Assembly: GCA_003255065.1 (NCBI GenBank)
Contig: QAOA01001436.1
Coordinates: 892,711-956,710, forward strand
Source: Cercis canadensis
Lineage: Eukaryota > Streptophyta > Magnoliopsida > Fabales > Fabaceae
Length of the DNA: 64,000 nt
Direction: 5' to 3'
In this document: piece by piece, positions 12,973-25,320 of the stretch
How positions within the stretch are numbered: the stretch's first letter is position 1
Layout of the letters: each line of letters starts with the position of its first letter
Notes under the pieces: generated by a model
Told to the model about the DNA's origin: nothing
The model's database searches: none
Seen by the model: only the letters and a program-made list of their open reading frames with translations
Position numbers and translations under genes: made by a program

Positions 12973-14010
12973 TCATACAACCATAAGCTGTGGATAACCC
13001 AAAGCTGGGTGGGGAGATAACGGTGACAACGGTGGGATGTTAAAAATACCCTTGGCATCACTGTCCCAGTCCCAGACGGATGTCCAAGTAGACGGCGTTA
13101 ACGGAATGTCCTTTATTCGGCTGACGGCGGATTCTTCCGTTTTCTCCTTCTTCACCACTGTCTTTACTGCCACTTGCGCCTCTACCTCGTCATCTTCACG
13201 GCGGCGTTTTCTATCGTCAGCGCCGGTGACGGAAATGGATTTGCCGGCTTCGAGAGGGAAGTTGAGGATGGCTTTGGAGCCACGGAGTTTAAACGCAGCT
13301 CGGTCGTAGGCTTTGGCGGCTTCGATAGCTGTGTCAAAAGTGCCGAGCCAAACCCTGGATCCCCGTTTATTCGGGTCACGGATCTCGGAAGCGAACTTGC
13401 CCCATGGCCTCTGTCGGACCCCTCTATACCGCTTATTTTCTACAGGGTTTGAATTATTCTGCTCGAACATTTCTGGAACCTCCTGTTGCTGATCCGGGTT
13501 TCCAAATTGGATCCACTCAGTTTTCTTTGGAAGCGAGATTTGCAACGATGGTTTCCGATTCGATTGAGTTTTCTTCTCTATCGTATGAGGCCTTGGTTGG
13601 AACTCGAAGATACCACTATTGGACTGTGAATTTGATTCGAATTTGGAGAAATTGTTGTCCAACTGTGAAGTGTGTGTCTCCATTTTTGGCGTTGAGAGGT
13701 CAATCATTTCGGGTTTTGACTCGAATTCAAACAGATCAACCTGATTTTCTGTGGAAGGCATGGAATTGGTTGGGAAGTCGAAGATTTCAGTGAAGTAATC
13801 AGACACGATGAGGGAAGAGTCGCAGCTCGAAGATTGGGAACAGAGAGAGTCAGATTGAGAAGTTGAATCTGCTGGGCTTGCTTCGTCAAACCATAGCTTT
13901 TCGGTGGCTGAGCTGCAAAGGGCAATGGAGAAGGCCCCCACTGGAGATAGTTCGCCTAGAAGATGCAATTTTATTTGTTTGAGGGCTGAAACTTCAACTG
14001 GGTTAGCCAT
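12973..14010 (-). CDS. AP2/ERF transcription factor, group IX, ERF5/ERF6 type, 345 aa
   Basis: A single uninterrupted exon starting [20 protein letters not shown], an N-terminus typical of ERF5/ERF6 proteins. The AP2 DNA-binding domain spans about residues 193-251: [20 protein letters not shown], then [20 protein letters not shown], ending [12 protein letters not shown]. It carries the Ala and Asp of ERF-class domains that favour GCC-box DNA. A basic stretch (DDRKRRRE) follows and can act as a nuclear signal. The C-terminus has TSVWDWD and [10 protein letters not shown]; the SP sites resemble MAP-kinase targets known in ERF5/6. Expected role: nuclear activator in ethylene, jasmonate, defence and abiotic stress responses. 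A TATA box lies about 135 bp upstream of the ATG. Choosing between ERF5 and ERF6 needs a tree. Confidence 0.95.
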   Translation of the reverse strand: MANPVEVSALKQIKLHLLGELSPVGAFSIALCSSATEKLWFDEASPADSTSQSDSLCSQSSSCDSSLIVSDYFTEIFDFPTNSMPSTENQVDLFEFESKPEMIDLSTPKMETHTSQLDNNFSKFESNSQSNSGIFEFQPRPHTIEKKTQSNRKPSLQISLPKKTEWIQFGNPDQQQEVPEMFEQNNSNPVENKRYRGVRQRPWGKFASEIRDPNKRGSRVWLGTFDTAIEAAKAYDRAAFKLRGSKAILNFPLEAGKSISVTGADDRKRRREDDEVEAQVAVKTVVKKEKTEESAVSRIKDIPLTPSTWTSVWDWDSDAKGIFNIPPLSPLSPHPALGYPQLMVV

Positions 14011-14142
14011 GAGTTAAACCAAACTTTTGAATGTAATAGGTTTTCTGAAGAAGAACAAGTTTGAAGTTTTTGAATTTTTCAAAAAACTGTTTGAGGAGAT
14101 GGGCGTGTGTCTAAGTTGAGTGAACCAGAGAGTGGAAAAGGG

Positions 14143-14154
14143 ATATATATATAA
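14143..14154 (-). promoter_or_regulatory. TATA box of the ERF5/6-type gene
   Basis: TTATATATATAT on the minus strand, about 135 bp upstream of the ATG at 14010, which leaves a UTR of about 100 bp. Further upstream, ACCGAC at 14267-14272 matches the DRE/CRT core, which is common in stress promoters but also occurs by chance. Confidence 0.55.
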
Positions 14155-14279
14155 GTCTTTGAATGTCCATATACGACTTTCTCATTGTGGTGCTAGGAGA
14201 GAGGAAGGAAGCTTCGTCTTTTCTGATCAGTTATTCTCATAGTTTTCTTTTCCTATAGTCAGCAACACCGACTCACCTT

Positions 14280-17200
14280 GTTCTACAATTTGCCCACCGT
14301 TGGATTTGCTGTGAATTGATGTCAAACGCAGCATCAACGACTTGGCGTTCGAGGTACACTCTCTTTGTCCTTTCTGTTGTCTTTTTTTGGACGCCCTTTG
14401 GTCTTGAGAGATCCGTTTCTAAGAGGCTTCCTAAAAGGTGCATGTTTAGGGAGAAAGAAACATATTTTATTATATAAACGACAAGAAGGTAAAATTTTTG
14501 AAAATAATAGTTGATGATTAGATTTAGATGTCATTGAGATAATCGAGGAGTTAAAGATGATGAGGGATGGCGTGAAAATTTGGTCACTTGATTAAGAAGA
14601 CAAACTTTTTTTAATGTTTGAAGATCTTGATTCAAGAAGAAAAATGTTGTCCCGTCACTTTAAGTAGAGAATTGGTTTTGAATGACGTTATTATTTTGGC
14701 TATAATTATACATATATCGTAAAATGTTCGTTACTTTTTTTTTGTTTTTTGGCATAAATGACTTGTATCTATTAGAATACATTACGTCTATGTGTAACTC
14801 AGCATCGAAATGGTTTTCCTACCGAGGGTTGAACTAGTAACTTGTTAGAGACTAATTATCAGACAGAAAGGAAAAAAAGTTCTAGAATAATTATTTGTTT
14901 TGCTGTCTTTTCTTCATGTGTTTTGGCCACCTTCAACTTTGCTGCGAAATCTTCAAAGAGATCAGAGGTTAAACACCTCCAAAAGTTACTATTGAATTCA
15001 GTTTTCTATTCTGTATGGTGTGATGTAGTTTTTTCATGTGTTGCTGATTATAGGTGTTATGAAGTTATGGATAATCAAAGGGTATTTTCAAAAATTATAA
15101 ATGCTTAACAGAGAGACATGACCCAAACAGTTGAAGACACCTTAAAAGCCTGCACCGGCTCCAGCACCCATGATTATTAGGTAAAACTGACCTATTCATC
15201 CAATTGTCTATTCCTTTTGCCCACTTCATTTGGACTGAGTTTAGATGCTCTTGTGTTCGCCAGCAACATTATCATCCCTAACCATCTTTAAAAACTTCCA
15301 ACCATGTACATATACATATTGGTTTTCGTTTGCTGAAAGATCAGAGAAAACACTACGCTATTGGTGGAAACTTTCTTGAGTGCAAATCAATTTTTTGAAG
15401 TGAATCATAGAAATTATCATTTAACTTAACATTCTAGGAGGCATAATTTTGTCGCTTTCTCTTTGACCCAGCTCCTAACCTTAATTTGCTCTGAACTTGT
15501 TTCTAATACCGTTAATTGAGCTCTCGTGAAATGGTATCCAATGAATTTTGAACAAGTGAAACTGTGAAAGGATAAGAAGAGGTCAATGATTTCAGGCTCA
15601 TTAATTACTCATCCAGCTGTACTGTCCCTATGCAATGTTTCAACCACTTCATATTTTATAAACATACGGGACCACCAAAGGCTGAGAGCATCCTGTTCTG
15701 GTTTATACGCTTTTGGAATATTTCTCTTCCTAACAGAAATTAGTGAAGTCGAATCTATAACTAGGTCTAAGTTCTTACTTAGTCTTAAACATGATTAAAG
15801 AGCAGTTATAAGTTGCAACTTACAACCATGTCAAAATTTGATCATTAGTGCAGATGAGCCGTTGAATTGGCTTCATGACATAAATTTGGTGTCATCTTTG
15901 TCTCAAGTCTTTCTTTAGTTGTCACTTAGTTTTTATTGATGAAGTTTGAAGTTGTCACTTAGTTTTTATTGCAGGCTATCCTCATAACAGTTAATTACGA
16001 AACATCTACTTTTTAGTGGATGTTAATTGGTGTAAAATTTCAATACAAATTTCAAATACATAAGCTAATTTTGTTTTATCAACTAACAAATAGTTTTATT
16101 GATAATAGAACGAAGTAACTGATCCAAATGGTATGTTTGATAATACTGAAGAAAATGTCTTGTTTACATGTTATTGATGTGATTGAAGTAGATTTCACTA
16201 GAAGGACATCTCCAATCTCAGAAGCTCTAGTTAAACCAAGAACTGTTTAGAAGAACATCATACATACAATGTTACAATTTTACTTATGGTGAAGAAGAAG
16301 AAACAATGAGGAAACATGTGAAGAAAAGGAAAACGAATTTTTATTTCGGAGTACATAACATCCATTGAAAAAGGTTAGTTTCTTTTCTGGTGAGCCAATT
16401 GTTTTCCTTTATTTTTTGAATTACAGATGTTTGACCTCTCTAGTTCTTTGCCAAGTTTGAGATAAAATAAATGCCGCATACTGCATCTACTCTCTTTTCC
16501 ATTAGTTCTTTATCTCATTCGTTTTTAGAGCTGTAAATTAATTTTTGGTTTCTAATAATATAAGCACGTAGTCATATACCATAACTAAACTAGACTTAAC
16601 TGCAGTCTGCTGAAATTTTGGTATTTACGATTTGTATAAAACTCTTCTCTTTCCTATATGAAGGAATGACTATTTTCTTAGATGATTGTGCCTTTACATA
16701 TGGGGTTTACATATGGGCTAAAGCATGTTTTTGATATATCAAACACAAACTCTCCATCCTCATTCCGATTTGTTATTTGCTTCCAAAATGCCATTTAGTT
16801 TATCTCATCCTTCAATCAATGATATACTTTTTTCCTTGCTTAATTGAGGTCTAAAGTGGCCATATTATACTCGTGCCAAAGAATTTGGAGAACGACACTC
16901 AGAATAAATAGCTCAAGTGTATCTTTGTAGCCACAGCCAAGGACCTTGAATCATGATCTCTGGTAGTAATGTTGTCCCCTCTTCCTTGGAGAATGAACAA
17001 TGTAGGGAGGGAAAGAGTGCTTCTACATGTCTTTGGGGAGATAAATTAAGATTTTGAAGTGATAATGACTGGCAACAGACCTTATTTAAAATGAGAACAT
17101 ATAGAATGACAAATGTATAGGAATGTAAATGTTGCCACTGTGATAAGTGTTTTCTCCTTCAAAAATGACAAAGATTTCTTAGTCTTGTCCACATTTAAGA

Positions 17201-18749
17201 AGCGCGCTCATCATGCTGCAACAAAATTTCTTGTTTCAATTTTTGTGATCTTATTGAGATTCAATCTAGTCTAGGCCAAAGAATTTTATGGTTAAACCCA
17301 GCTACAAATTCTTGGAAACCACTGGTCTTTTTAAAAGAAAAATTCTCAAATCTTCAAAATTATTTGGATCTAGAATAAGTTTCTTTGTTAGTTTTTAGTG
17401 AGGGATCTTCAATTTAGCCTAAATTATTTTATTTCAGTAACTAGCAGGGTACGTCATTTGTTCTACTACTCCTTGGAGCTATTCTACAAAAGACTGCATT
17501 CTCTTCATTGTAATGATCATCTTATCTTAGTGTCACTGTACTCCTCTTCTGATTTTAACTGGTTTCTCTGTCAAAACTTATGCAGAAATGTGATTGGTCG
17601 TGACTGTAAATGGCAAATTTTGTGTGACCCAAGATAAAGGAAGATATAAAGGTGAAATATAACCAGAATGAGAGAAACATAACCCTATCTGGAAGTGGAG
17701 TGGACAGTGGAATCATCACTATTACTACTTCTCTAATCATTTTAGAGGGCAAATTTCAAGAGTCAAAACATTGCCTGTCTCTGGTTACGAATCAATGTTA
17801 GAACTACTCCATGATTCATAACTATAAGGAGCCAAGGAATCCACTACATATTCGGAGCCTGCAGTCATCGAACTGAAAGGAGTAAGTCTTCTATGAAGTT
17901 GCTTTGCATGCTTTTTGATATTCATCTGTCATTTTCTAAAATTGCTTAGCAAAAGTAAAAGAACAATTGATTCTTTTGAAATCAAGATTAAGGTTCAGGG
18001 TTTTTCAGTGCTGGAAAACCACATGAGCAAAATCTTATCTCTGTGTAGCAGTATGCGGGCCAAGAAAATGAAGGGAAAGAAGAGAGCAGAAATGACAAGA
18101 AGCTAATTGCAAATGGTACGCTTCCCTTTTGCATATGCACGAGCACGATTAAGATTACATGACAACAGATGGATTCCCGTTTCTTTCTTAACATGTAAGT
18201 ACAATAAGAGAGGCCAAGTGGAGCACCCTAAGTATGAGATGTACTTATCAGTATTTGATGCATCTGTTTCCTTAAATATGCTTGAAAAGGATATTGACGA
18301 AGAAAGAAAATAAAGCATGCCAATCAAATTTGTATCCTTAGTAGACATGCGCAAGTTACATTTATACTCTATCTTATGGTTCTTTGTTTCTTGACTTTCT
18401 TCGTTTGGCAGCCCAGTGCCCTGAACATGAGGACATGAATAAAAGTCCATGTGCATTGAGTGATTAACATAATTTTCTATGGTTGGAAACGAGAAAATAA
18501 TTACTCAAGATTTTTCCTTCATCCCATAAGAATTTGACTTGTGTAAAATTGACGGGACAAGTGAATTAAATGATGCAAATTCAATACATAAATTTATCAT
18601 TCAGCATTCTTGACATTTCATTGATTGACTTATCTCATTTTATTGAACCTAGAAGTGACACTCATCATCATCATCAACTCTTTGTCTCTTGGCAGATCAA
18701 TCATACAAGATGTAATAATTAACATGGACTCTATGGTACTATATGAGTA
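14280..18749. other. Long intergenic stretch without a supported gene
   Basis: About 4.5 kb. Open frames (14842-15108, 15586-15798, 17398-17637, 18103-18456) are short, overlap on both strands and show no family motif. A weakly protein-like stretch near 16960-17050 is too short to call. A non-coding transcript cannot be excluded. Confidence 0.4.
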
Positions 18750-18757
18750 TGTCATAC

Positions 18758-19321
18758 TAATGTTTTAAAAATTGGACCGGTAAACGAACCGTTTTAGAGG
18801 GTGAGCACCGGTTGGACCAAATGGTCAGACCGGTGACATCATAAATATAATTTTTATATAAATATAATATTTAATATTCCTATTGTATATTCTAAGTTAT
18901 AATAAATATATTTTTATGCAAATTTGTTAATAAAATTAAAGTTGGCCTAGTGGCAAGTATCTTTTCTCTTCTTTGGAGAGAGGGTTTGAATATTTTTATG
19001 GTCAATATTTATTCATTATACAATTTAAATGTGAATAAGTAAATTGTAATACAAATTTATTCACAAAATAAACATTGATTTGATGGTTGAAGCCTCTTAT
19101 TCCCTTCTTAAGGAAAGGGGTTCAAATCCTTTGGTGAAATGTTTTTAGATTTTCTTCAAAACAATGCAATTTTGAAAAAAATAATAATTCAGTGAACGGT
19201 CCAGTTATGTAAAACATGACCGATTCACCGATTTAACTGCTTTAGCGGTTTCTTAATCGAACCGGAATCCAGACTAGGCACCGGTCAAACCGCCCAATTC
19301 GGTTCGATTGTTAAAATATTG
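18758..19321. mobile_element. Non-autonomous hAT-like MITE with perfect 8-bp target duplication
   Basis: Flanked by TGTCATAC at 18750-18757 and 19322-19329. Termini are inverted: TAATGTTTTAAAAATTGGAC on the left, and CAATATTTTAACAATCGAAC when the right end is read on the minus strand. Subterminal ACCGGT/GGTTCGA motifs are repeated at both ends. 564 bp with no transposase. Two internal stretches resemble tRNA-type Pol III promoters (see findings). Confidence 0.85.
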
Positions 19322-19548
19322 TGTCATACCACATTGATGTGACAAACGTACATAATTTTTATATTTATTATATATAAAATATATTTTATTTTATTTTCTC
19401 AAACAAACTTAAAAACAGTTGACTTATAGACATGTCATTCATATATTAGCTATTTCCATATGATATGACATACTACATAAATATTAAAAGTATATAAAAA
19501 AAAAACCTTCAATTATTAATTCATCTAGAAAAGTAGCAACACAATTTA

Positions 19549-20037
19549 GGTTTAAATATACTGCATGTCCTTATAGTTTGGACAAATTTTGAATCAGATC
19601 TCTATAGTTTTTTTTTTCTTTTTTGGAGTTTTTATAGTTTAAATTTTTTTTAATTGGGTCCTTGTTATCACCATTAATTATAATTTTGTCAATTTAGTAT
19701 TAACATAGCAAATGTTTTGTCTTTGTAGCAATAAAAAAAGTTGACGTAGTGTCAAAGTGGCACAAACATTACCATCTCATCAAATTTTAGCTTAAAAAAT
19801 GCATTAAAAAATTGAAGAGATGACAATTTTTGTGTCATTTTGGCACCACATCAGTGTCTTTTATTACCATATAGACAAATCATTTGTCATATTAGCACTA
19901 AATTGATGGATTTATAATCGAAAATGATAACAGAGACCTAATTAAAAAAAAATTCAAACTATAAGGACTTAAAAAAAATTATAAGGATTTGATTCAAAAT
20001 TCGTCCAAACTACAAGGACCTACAATATATTTAAACC
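19549..20037. mobile_element. Foldback MITE with long inverted arms
   Basis: The left end begins GGTTTAAATATACTGCATGT and continues CCTTATAGTTTGGACAAATT. The right end on the minus strand reads GGTTTAAATATATTGTAGGT then CCTTGTAGTTTGGACGAATT. Pairing continues inward through most of the 489-bp element. No coding capacity. I could not find a clean target duplication. Likely Mutator-like by structure. Confidence 0.8.
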
Positions 20038-20179
20038 AATAGTTTAAAACTCATACATGTTTGTTAACTTAATTGTACGAATTAGACAATTCAAAAGTAG
20101 TAATTCATTCCAAAATGCTCTCTATGTAAACACAGAATTAACAGATAAAATTCTGCACTTTGATAGCTTTGAAACAACC

Positions 20180-20220
20180 CCCTATCAAAAAAAAAAAANA
20201 AAAAAAAAAAAAAAAAAAAC
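20180..20220. repeat. Poly-A tract containing an N
   Basis: A run of A interrupted by an N at 20199. Length is unreliable. The open frame 20057-20269 running through it is spurious. Confidence 0.8.
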
Positions 20221-20740
20221 AGAGGGGGAGGGGAGAGAGATAATGTGGTATAAGGTCTTAAGGGAATAATAAGAAAATAGAGTACCCTGAACAGTGTAAA
20301 GCAGAAATCAAAGATAATGGCGGATATGAATTACTAAAATTTCTAGCGAGGTTGAAACTTCCAAGTTAGCAAGAAGACCAAGTTTACGGATCATGTTAAA
20401 TGTTTTATGAAAATAGAAAAAGCAATAATTTACACACCTAACATGACACATCATTACTCCTTTCGCATAGACACCTGTTATATGATTGAAAAATGGACGA
20501 GTCTTCACTTGGAATTTGATCTTCTCTCTTTCTGGTATACCTGCAGACACAAAATCAAAAGAGAAGAGTTGAAAAATGGAAATGTGAACACCTACGGCTA
20601 CTGGAGAATAAAGACGTTATCAAATGTGCCACTTGCAAATAAAAATATCAACAATATTTGACATATCTGTACTTGGGAATTCAAACAAAATGGTTCTTAA
20701 ATAAGTGTTCTCCCTTACACTATTAAAGTAGGGTATAAAT

Positions 20741-21298
20741 TAGGAGTGTTCACGAGATGGTTCAAACTGTACAACCCGCTCGACCCAACCTGAACCGCAA
20801 CTAACAGGCGGTTCAACTAGCATAAGACGGTGCAGTTCAGTTTGAAAAATCCAAACTCGCAACATTGCGATTTGACCAACGATTTTAATTTTCCAAACCG
20901 TATTTGGCTTGAACCGACCCGCATAACCCACTTATTTGTATTAAAATTTTAGTTTCCATATATGTTTAATGATGGTTAAATTACTAAGTTTGTCAATTTG
21001 ATTGTGTTTGAAAGTTTGATGATGATTAAACAAGCTAATTTTGTTTCTTGTTATGTTTATATGACTTTCTGGTAAATGTTTCATATTTAAATATTTGTTT
21101 CTGTTTGTAATTTGGTCTTTGTTTAGTCCATCATGTTCCATCGGTTCAACCCAACCAAACCGCTTAAACCTAACTGGTTTGGTTCAATTTCTAAAAACAA
21201 TTCAACCAAAACCTAATTAAACCAAACCGCAATATTGTGTGCGGTTCGATTCTTGGTTCACTTTTCAACCCACCTGAACTGAGTCGTAAACACTCCTA
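20741..21298. mobile_element. Non-autonomous hAT MITE with perfect 8-bp target duplication
   Basis: GTATAAAT occurs at 20733-20740 and 21299-21306. Between them, inverted termini TAGGAGTGTTCACGA and TAGGAGTGTTTACGA (right end on the minus strand) bound 558 bp. Subterminal GGTTCAA/TTGAACC repeats are typical of plant hAT MITEs. No transposase is present; small open frames inside (20740-20931, 20941-21141) are not genes. Confidence 0.9.
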
Positions 21299-21306
21299 GT
21301 ATAAAT

Positions 21307-22498
21307 AAACACTATAATAAATAAATGAAGTCATTCATAGTCCTTAAGTGCATTTGATTTAAATTATTTTATTTTCTTGCCGCCTTTGCTAAATGATAAG
21401 TCTAACTACTTATTTATGATGAATGTTGTCACCATCGTCCACAAGGCTTTGAAGCGGCAAATTGTAGATTTCGTACATCCAATATTCATGCTATAATTAA
21501 GTCATTACTTTAAGGGCATTAATTATCCTAAATTAATAATATAACTTTTAATAATTGCTTTTTGACTCGTTACAGAGTTTAATTAGCTAATTAAAATTTA
21601 AAAAAGGTGATTAATTTTGACCGTCACAGAAGTTTAAACTTGCATTTCAACTCCAGACATTGAATCTGTTCTATCCTATGGAAACACGTGCATTTCCCCC
21701 ATTATTTAATATTCAGCTTTCAGTTTCAAAGGCCCGACGACATATTATTGAAAATTTACAACTTGATGCATTTTATATTGCAAAGAAATTCAACTTGTTT
21801 GAATCCAAGCATTTACGTAATAGTGCAAAGATACGGCCAAACTGTTTTGTTGAAATTTTGATTCATCAACTTGTTCTTTAACACCATTGCAGATATTTAA
21901 GACAACATAAACATATTAATTTATTATTATATGGATCATTCAAATTGAATGGCTGATTTGACATTTACGTCGACTATAAGCGAGAAGGTTACAAGCGCCA
22001 TCATATAATGCACGTGTTTTCCTTTCAATTTCTTTTTCTTAACTTTCAAAGGTCAGTTAATTCTAATTGTGGGTCATCACATGTCTAGTCTTCAGTTGAA
22101 TTTTTTTTTTTTTNGTTGATTTTTTTTTTTTTTTTGTGTGTGCCCATAACTCAAATATTGCTTTCTGTATTATTAGTTTATCACTATTATAATATTATTA
22201 TACAAAAAGGAGGAGAAGACTCAAAAATTGAGGTGCTGCGCACGTGCTGATGGTTGACACGTAGCGATGCATGCTATTAATAGAAAGGGGAATTTTTCTA
22301 ATAGTCAAAGTCAAATATTTCTGGGTCATTGGTCAGCTTCAAAGGTTCTGCTTCTCTTGCTGATCCGCATTGTATCCTTGTTAACTGTGCCAATGTTGTT
22401 GTTGTCATGCTGAAGTTATTTAACTTATTTGTCGTTGGAATTTACAGTATATTTTGGCTAACTGTTTTTTAATCCTTTACAAAAAAGAAAGACATATA
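21307..22498. other. Intergenic
   Basis: AT-rich, with a T-run and N near 22114. The open frame 21660-21881 has no recognised features. Confidence 0.4.
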
Positions 22499-23378
22499 GG
22501 GGGCATTTGGTATAAAAAAATTTTTAGTTTTTTTTTGGAATCATAACTTGAAAAATTAAAATTCTTTGTTTAGTACAAGATTTAAAAAAAATATTATCAG
22601 GCAAATAGAATTTTTAAGAATAATTTTGAGGTAAGTTTTCTACAAAAAAACTCCCATGGGAGATGTGGAGTTCTTAGATTCTCATGCAATGGAAAAAATT
22701 ATTAGACATAAAAAGACATATATAGCCTTTATTAATGGCATAATTGTAATAATATCAAAATTAAAAAAACAAATAAAAAAAATTAAATAGAAAACAAACA
22801 AATAAAAAAGAGTAAATAATACCAAAATTGAAAGTGACCGTGCATTAAGTTTTTTGGATCTAAGTATATGCCAACAACAAAAAATGTTGGGCCATGAACT
22901 AGTAGACAAGAAAAAGAAAGAACAACAATAATTATTATTCTTTTTTTGAAATTAATTCTAAGATTTTGCTCAATTAATTCTCTTCAAATCTAAAAAAAAA
23001 AAAAAATAATCTACACAAACATTAGTGATAATGACAATAATAAGAGAAATTATTCTATTATGTCCAATATAGAACATCAAAGTAGTCAAAGCATAACATG
23101 TACCAGTAAAATTCAGATAATTAGTCAAAGTATAAATGCAAAAGTTGTTTTTCTAAAACTAAAATTATGGGCACTTTTGTAAAAATAATAAATATTCTTA
23201 GGAAATTATTATTTGAACCAAACATAGAGATACAAAATATTGTCTCACATTCTCATAAATGTTTAAAGACAACCAAATATAAATTATAACATTCTTAAGA
23301 ATCATATTCTCAGGAACAAGATTCCCATAAATTATATTTTATGAAAACAAAAAATAAATTTGTATACCAAACATCCCC
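22499..23378. mobile_element. Candidate TIR transposon derivative, about 880 bp
   Basis: The left end GGGGGCATTTGGTATA and the right end on the minus strand GGGGATGTTTGGTATA are inverted repeats. A flanking ATA on both sides could be a 3-bp target duplication. The TTTGGTA-type terminus recalls PIF/Harbinger MITEs. Inner parts are AT-rich and non-coding. Superfamily uncertain. Confidence 0.55.
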
Positions 23379-24954
23379 ATAGTAAATTCCCTTGGAAAGT
23401 TAATCTGCCCAATTTTAGAGTTAATTTCACGATGTCATTCTCAATCATTGATGAACACATGAATTGAATACACACTTAAGTGTAGGTATATGAGAGAGAG
23501 ATTAATACATAGAAGTTCAATCACAATTTGTTATATAATTTATTGATATAGTTATTAGTATAAAATTTTATATATTACCACAAGAAAGTACCACATGACA
23601 AAAGTAGTTATTGTGTTTTATATATTATGCTGAAATTTAATATGTCGTTTTGTAAGGAATGTGTCCTGATATTTATAGGTGTGAAACAGATAAATACACA
23701 TAGTTAAAATTATTAATATATAAATGCGTTGAAAGATTAAAAGCGTGAGAAAACAAAATGAGTGATTTGCAGTGGCTAATTATATGTTATGTTCCAGCTA
23801 TAAGCGTTGGAGGTTTCACAAGTGCAAATATTATTTGAATATATATACTTGGTAGGTACCAAGTGGTTATATGGCCCTCTCCTATAAGGATCCAACTCAA
23901 TCCCATCCCATAAAAAAGCAATATATATATATATATCTTAGTATGATGATAGCTGTTTTAGTTAGTGGCACCTAATTTAATTTAATTTAATTAGAAAAAG
24001 ACAATGATTATTTTGGGCCACTTAAGATCTTTAACTTTTTAAGGGTTAATCCAAATGATCACATCTCCAACAAAGAAAGAAAAAAAAAAAAAAAAAGTGA
24101 CTTTATTAACCACNAAAAAAAAAAAAAAGTGACTTGTGGTTAGAGTCATCTCACCCCCTTCCTGGAAGACACGTTAAAGGAGAAGTTACTGTGGAATGCA
24201 AATTGAGGAAGGTGGGGCCCTCTAACGCACATAAACTTAATGGGGTTATTGACTTTATGAGAGACTTATCCAAATTGCAAACCTTTCTTTCTAATGTGTC
24301 CAGAATCGTTGCACTTGCACCTGTAACTCTCCTCGTGTCCTCCTCCAATTCCTTTCCTCGTCCCGCTTCCCGATTTATCGCCATTGATATTTCTCTCTCT
24401 TTTAATTTTTTTTCTTAAAATTTATGTGCACCCTTGAATTTATTGTTTTATAAAAATTAGTTTATAAAAGTGCAGCTGCATATCATAATGTCAATGGAAA
24501 TTTCCAATATCCTATAACCATAAATAATTCTGAAACAATTACTATCTTGATCTCATTATTTGAGATATAAAAGATTTATAATTACACATTCAGAATTTAT
24601 TTATCATGTTAATATAAAAAATTAAACGATTTATATGTAATTCAGTGAAGTATTTGAGTAAAAAAGTTAGGTTATTTAATGACTTTTTTTTTTTCATAAT
24701 TGCGAGTATCTTGCCTTAACATCTTCTCCTATGATTCATTGATTTAATGATTTGTGCATCATGACTGTCAATACTGAATACAAAGAAAGAGATGAAAAGT
24801 AAAAAAATCAGGAAATAAGAAAAAATGGAAGAAATGGAGGAAAATGAAAAGAAAAATAGAAATTGAAGGATGCAAAGACTCGGCGATTTTACGGCACAAT
24901 GTGGACAAAACCAAGACAAGGACAGAAGCAAGTTGTGTGCTCTTGTAAGACGAA
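23379..24954. other. Intergenic, distal upstream region of the ERF1A/2-type gene
   Basis: No gene seen. Around the N at 24114, AAAGTGACTTTATTAACCAC is followed by another A-run and AAAGTGACTTGTGG, again a duplicated edge. Overlapping open frames on both strands at 24134-24418 show no protein family. Confidence 0.4.
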
Positions 24955-25006
24955 TGACGTCATAGTTGTACTATTTTATTTCCAAATGCATCAATTTAAT
25001 CACGTG
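24955..25006 (+). promoter_or_regulatory. bZIP-type sites: TGACGTCA palindrome and G-box
   Basis: TGACGTCA (24955-24962) is a perfect TGA/CRE-type palindrome and CACGTG (25001-25006) is a G-box. They lie 315-366 bp upstream of the ERF ATG. Both are known bZIP or bHLH sites; function here is inferred from position only. Confidence 0.4.
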
Positions 25007-25196
25007 GTGAATGTTTTCCCCCACTATCTTATTGCAGTTTACACCTCAGAAGGTTCAGAGAAGCTAAGGACAAGTCCAAGAAAATTATAAAATAATAAAG
25101 CTACGATTACAATAAAATCCACATACCACAAATTATTTTTAAAACGAAAAATATCTCCATTTTACTAAGTTCGTGAACCTACTCATCTATTATCTC

Positions 25197-25205
25197 TATA
25201 TATAT
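25197..25205 (+). promoter_or_regulatory. TATA box of the ERF1A/2-type gene
   Basis: TATATATAT about 115 bp upstream of the ATG at 25321, spaced as expected for a short UTR. Confidence 0.55.
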
Positions 25206-25320
25206 CTCCTCATTCTTTACCTCATGAGTTCGAATATTCAATAAACCTCTCTTTCTATCTAATTCTAATTCTCTCAAAGAATCAAATAGAAACCCAGAAA
25301 GCAGAGACCGGATCCCCAAC

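Noticed and set aside
16950-17045. Short protein-like stretch in the long ERF gap
   Set aside because: Too short, with no splice partners or known family.
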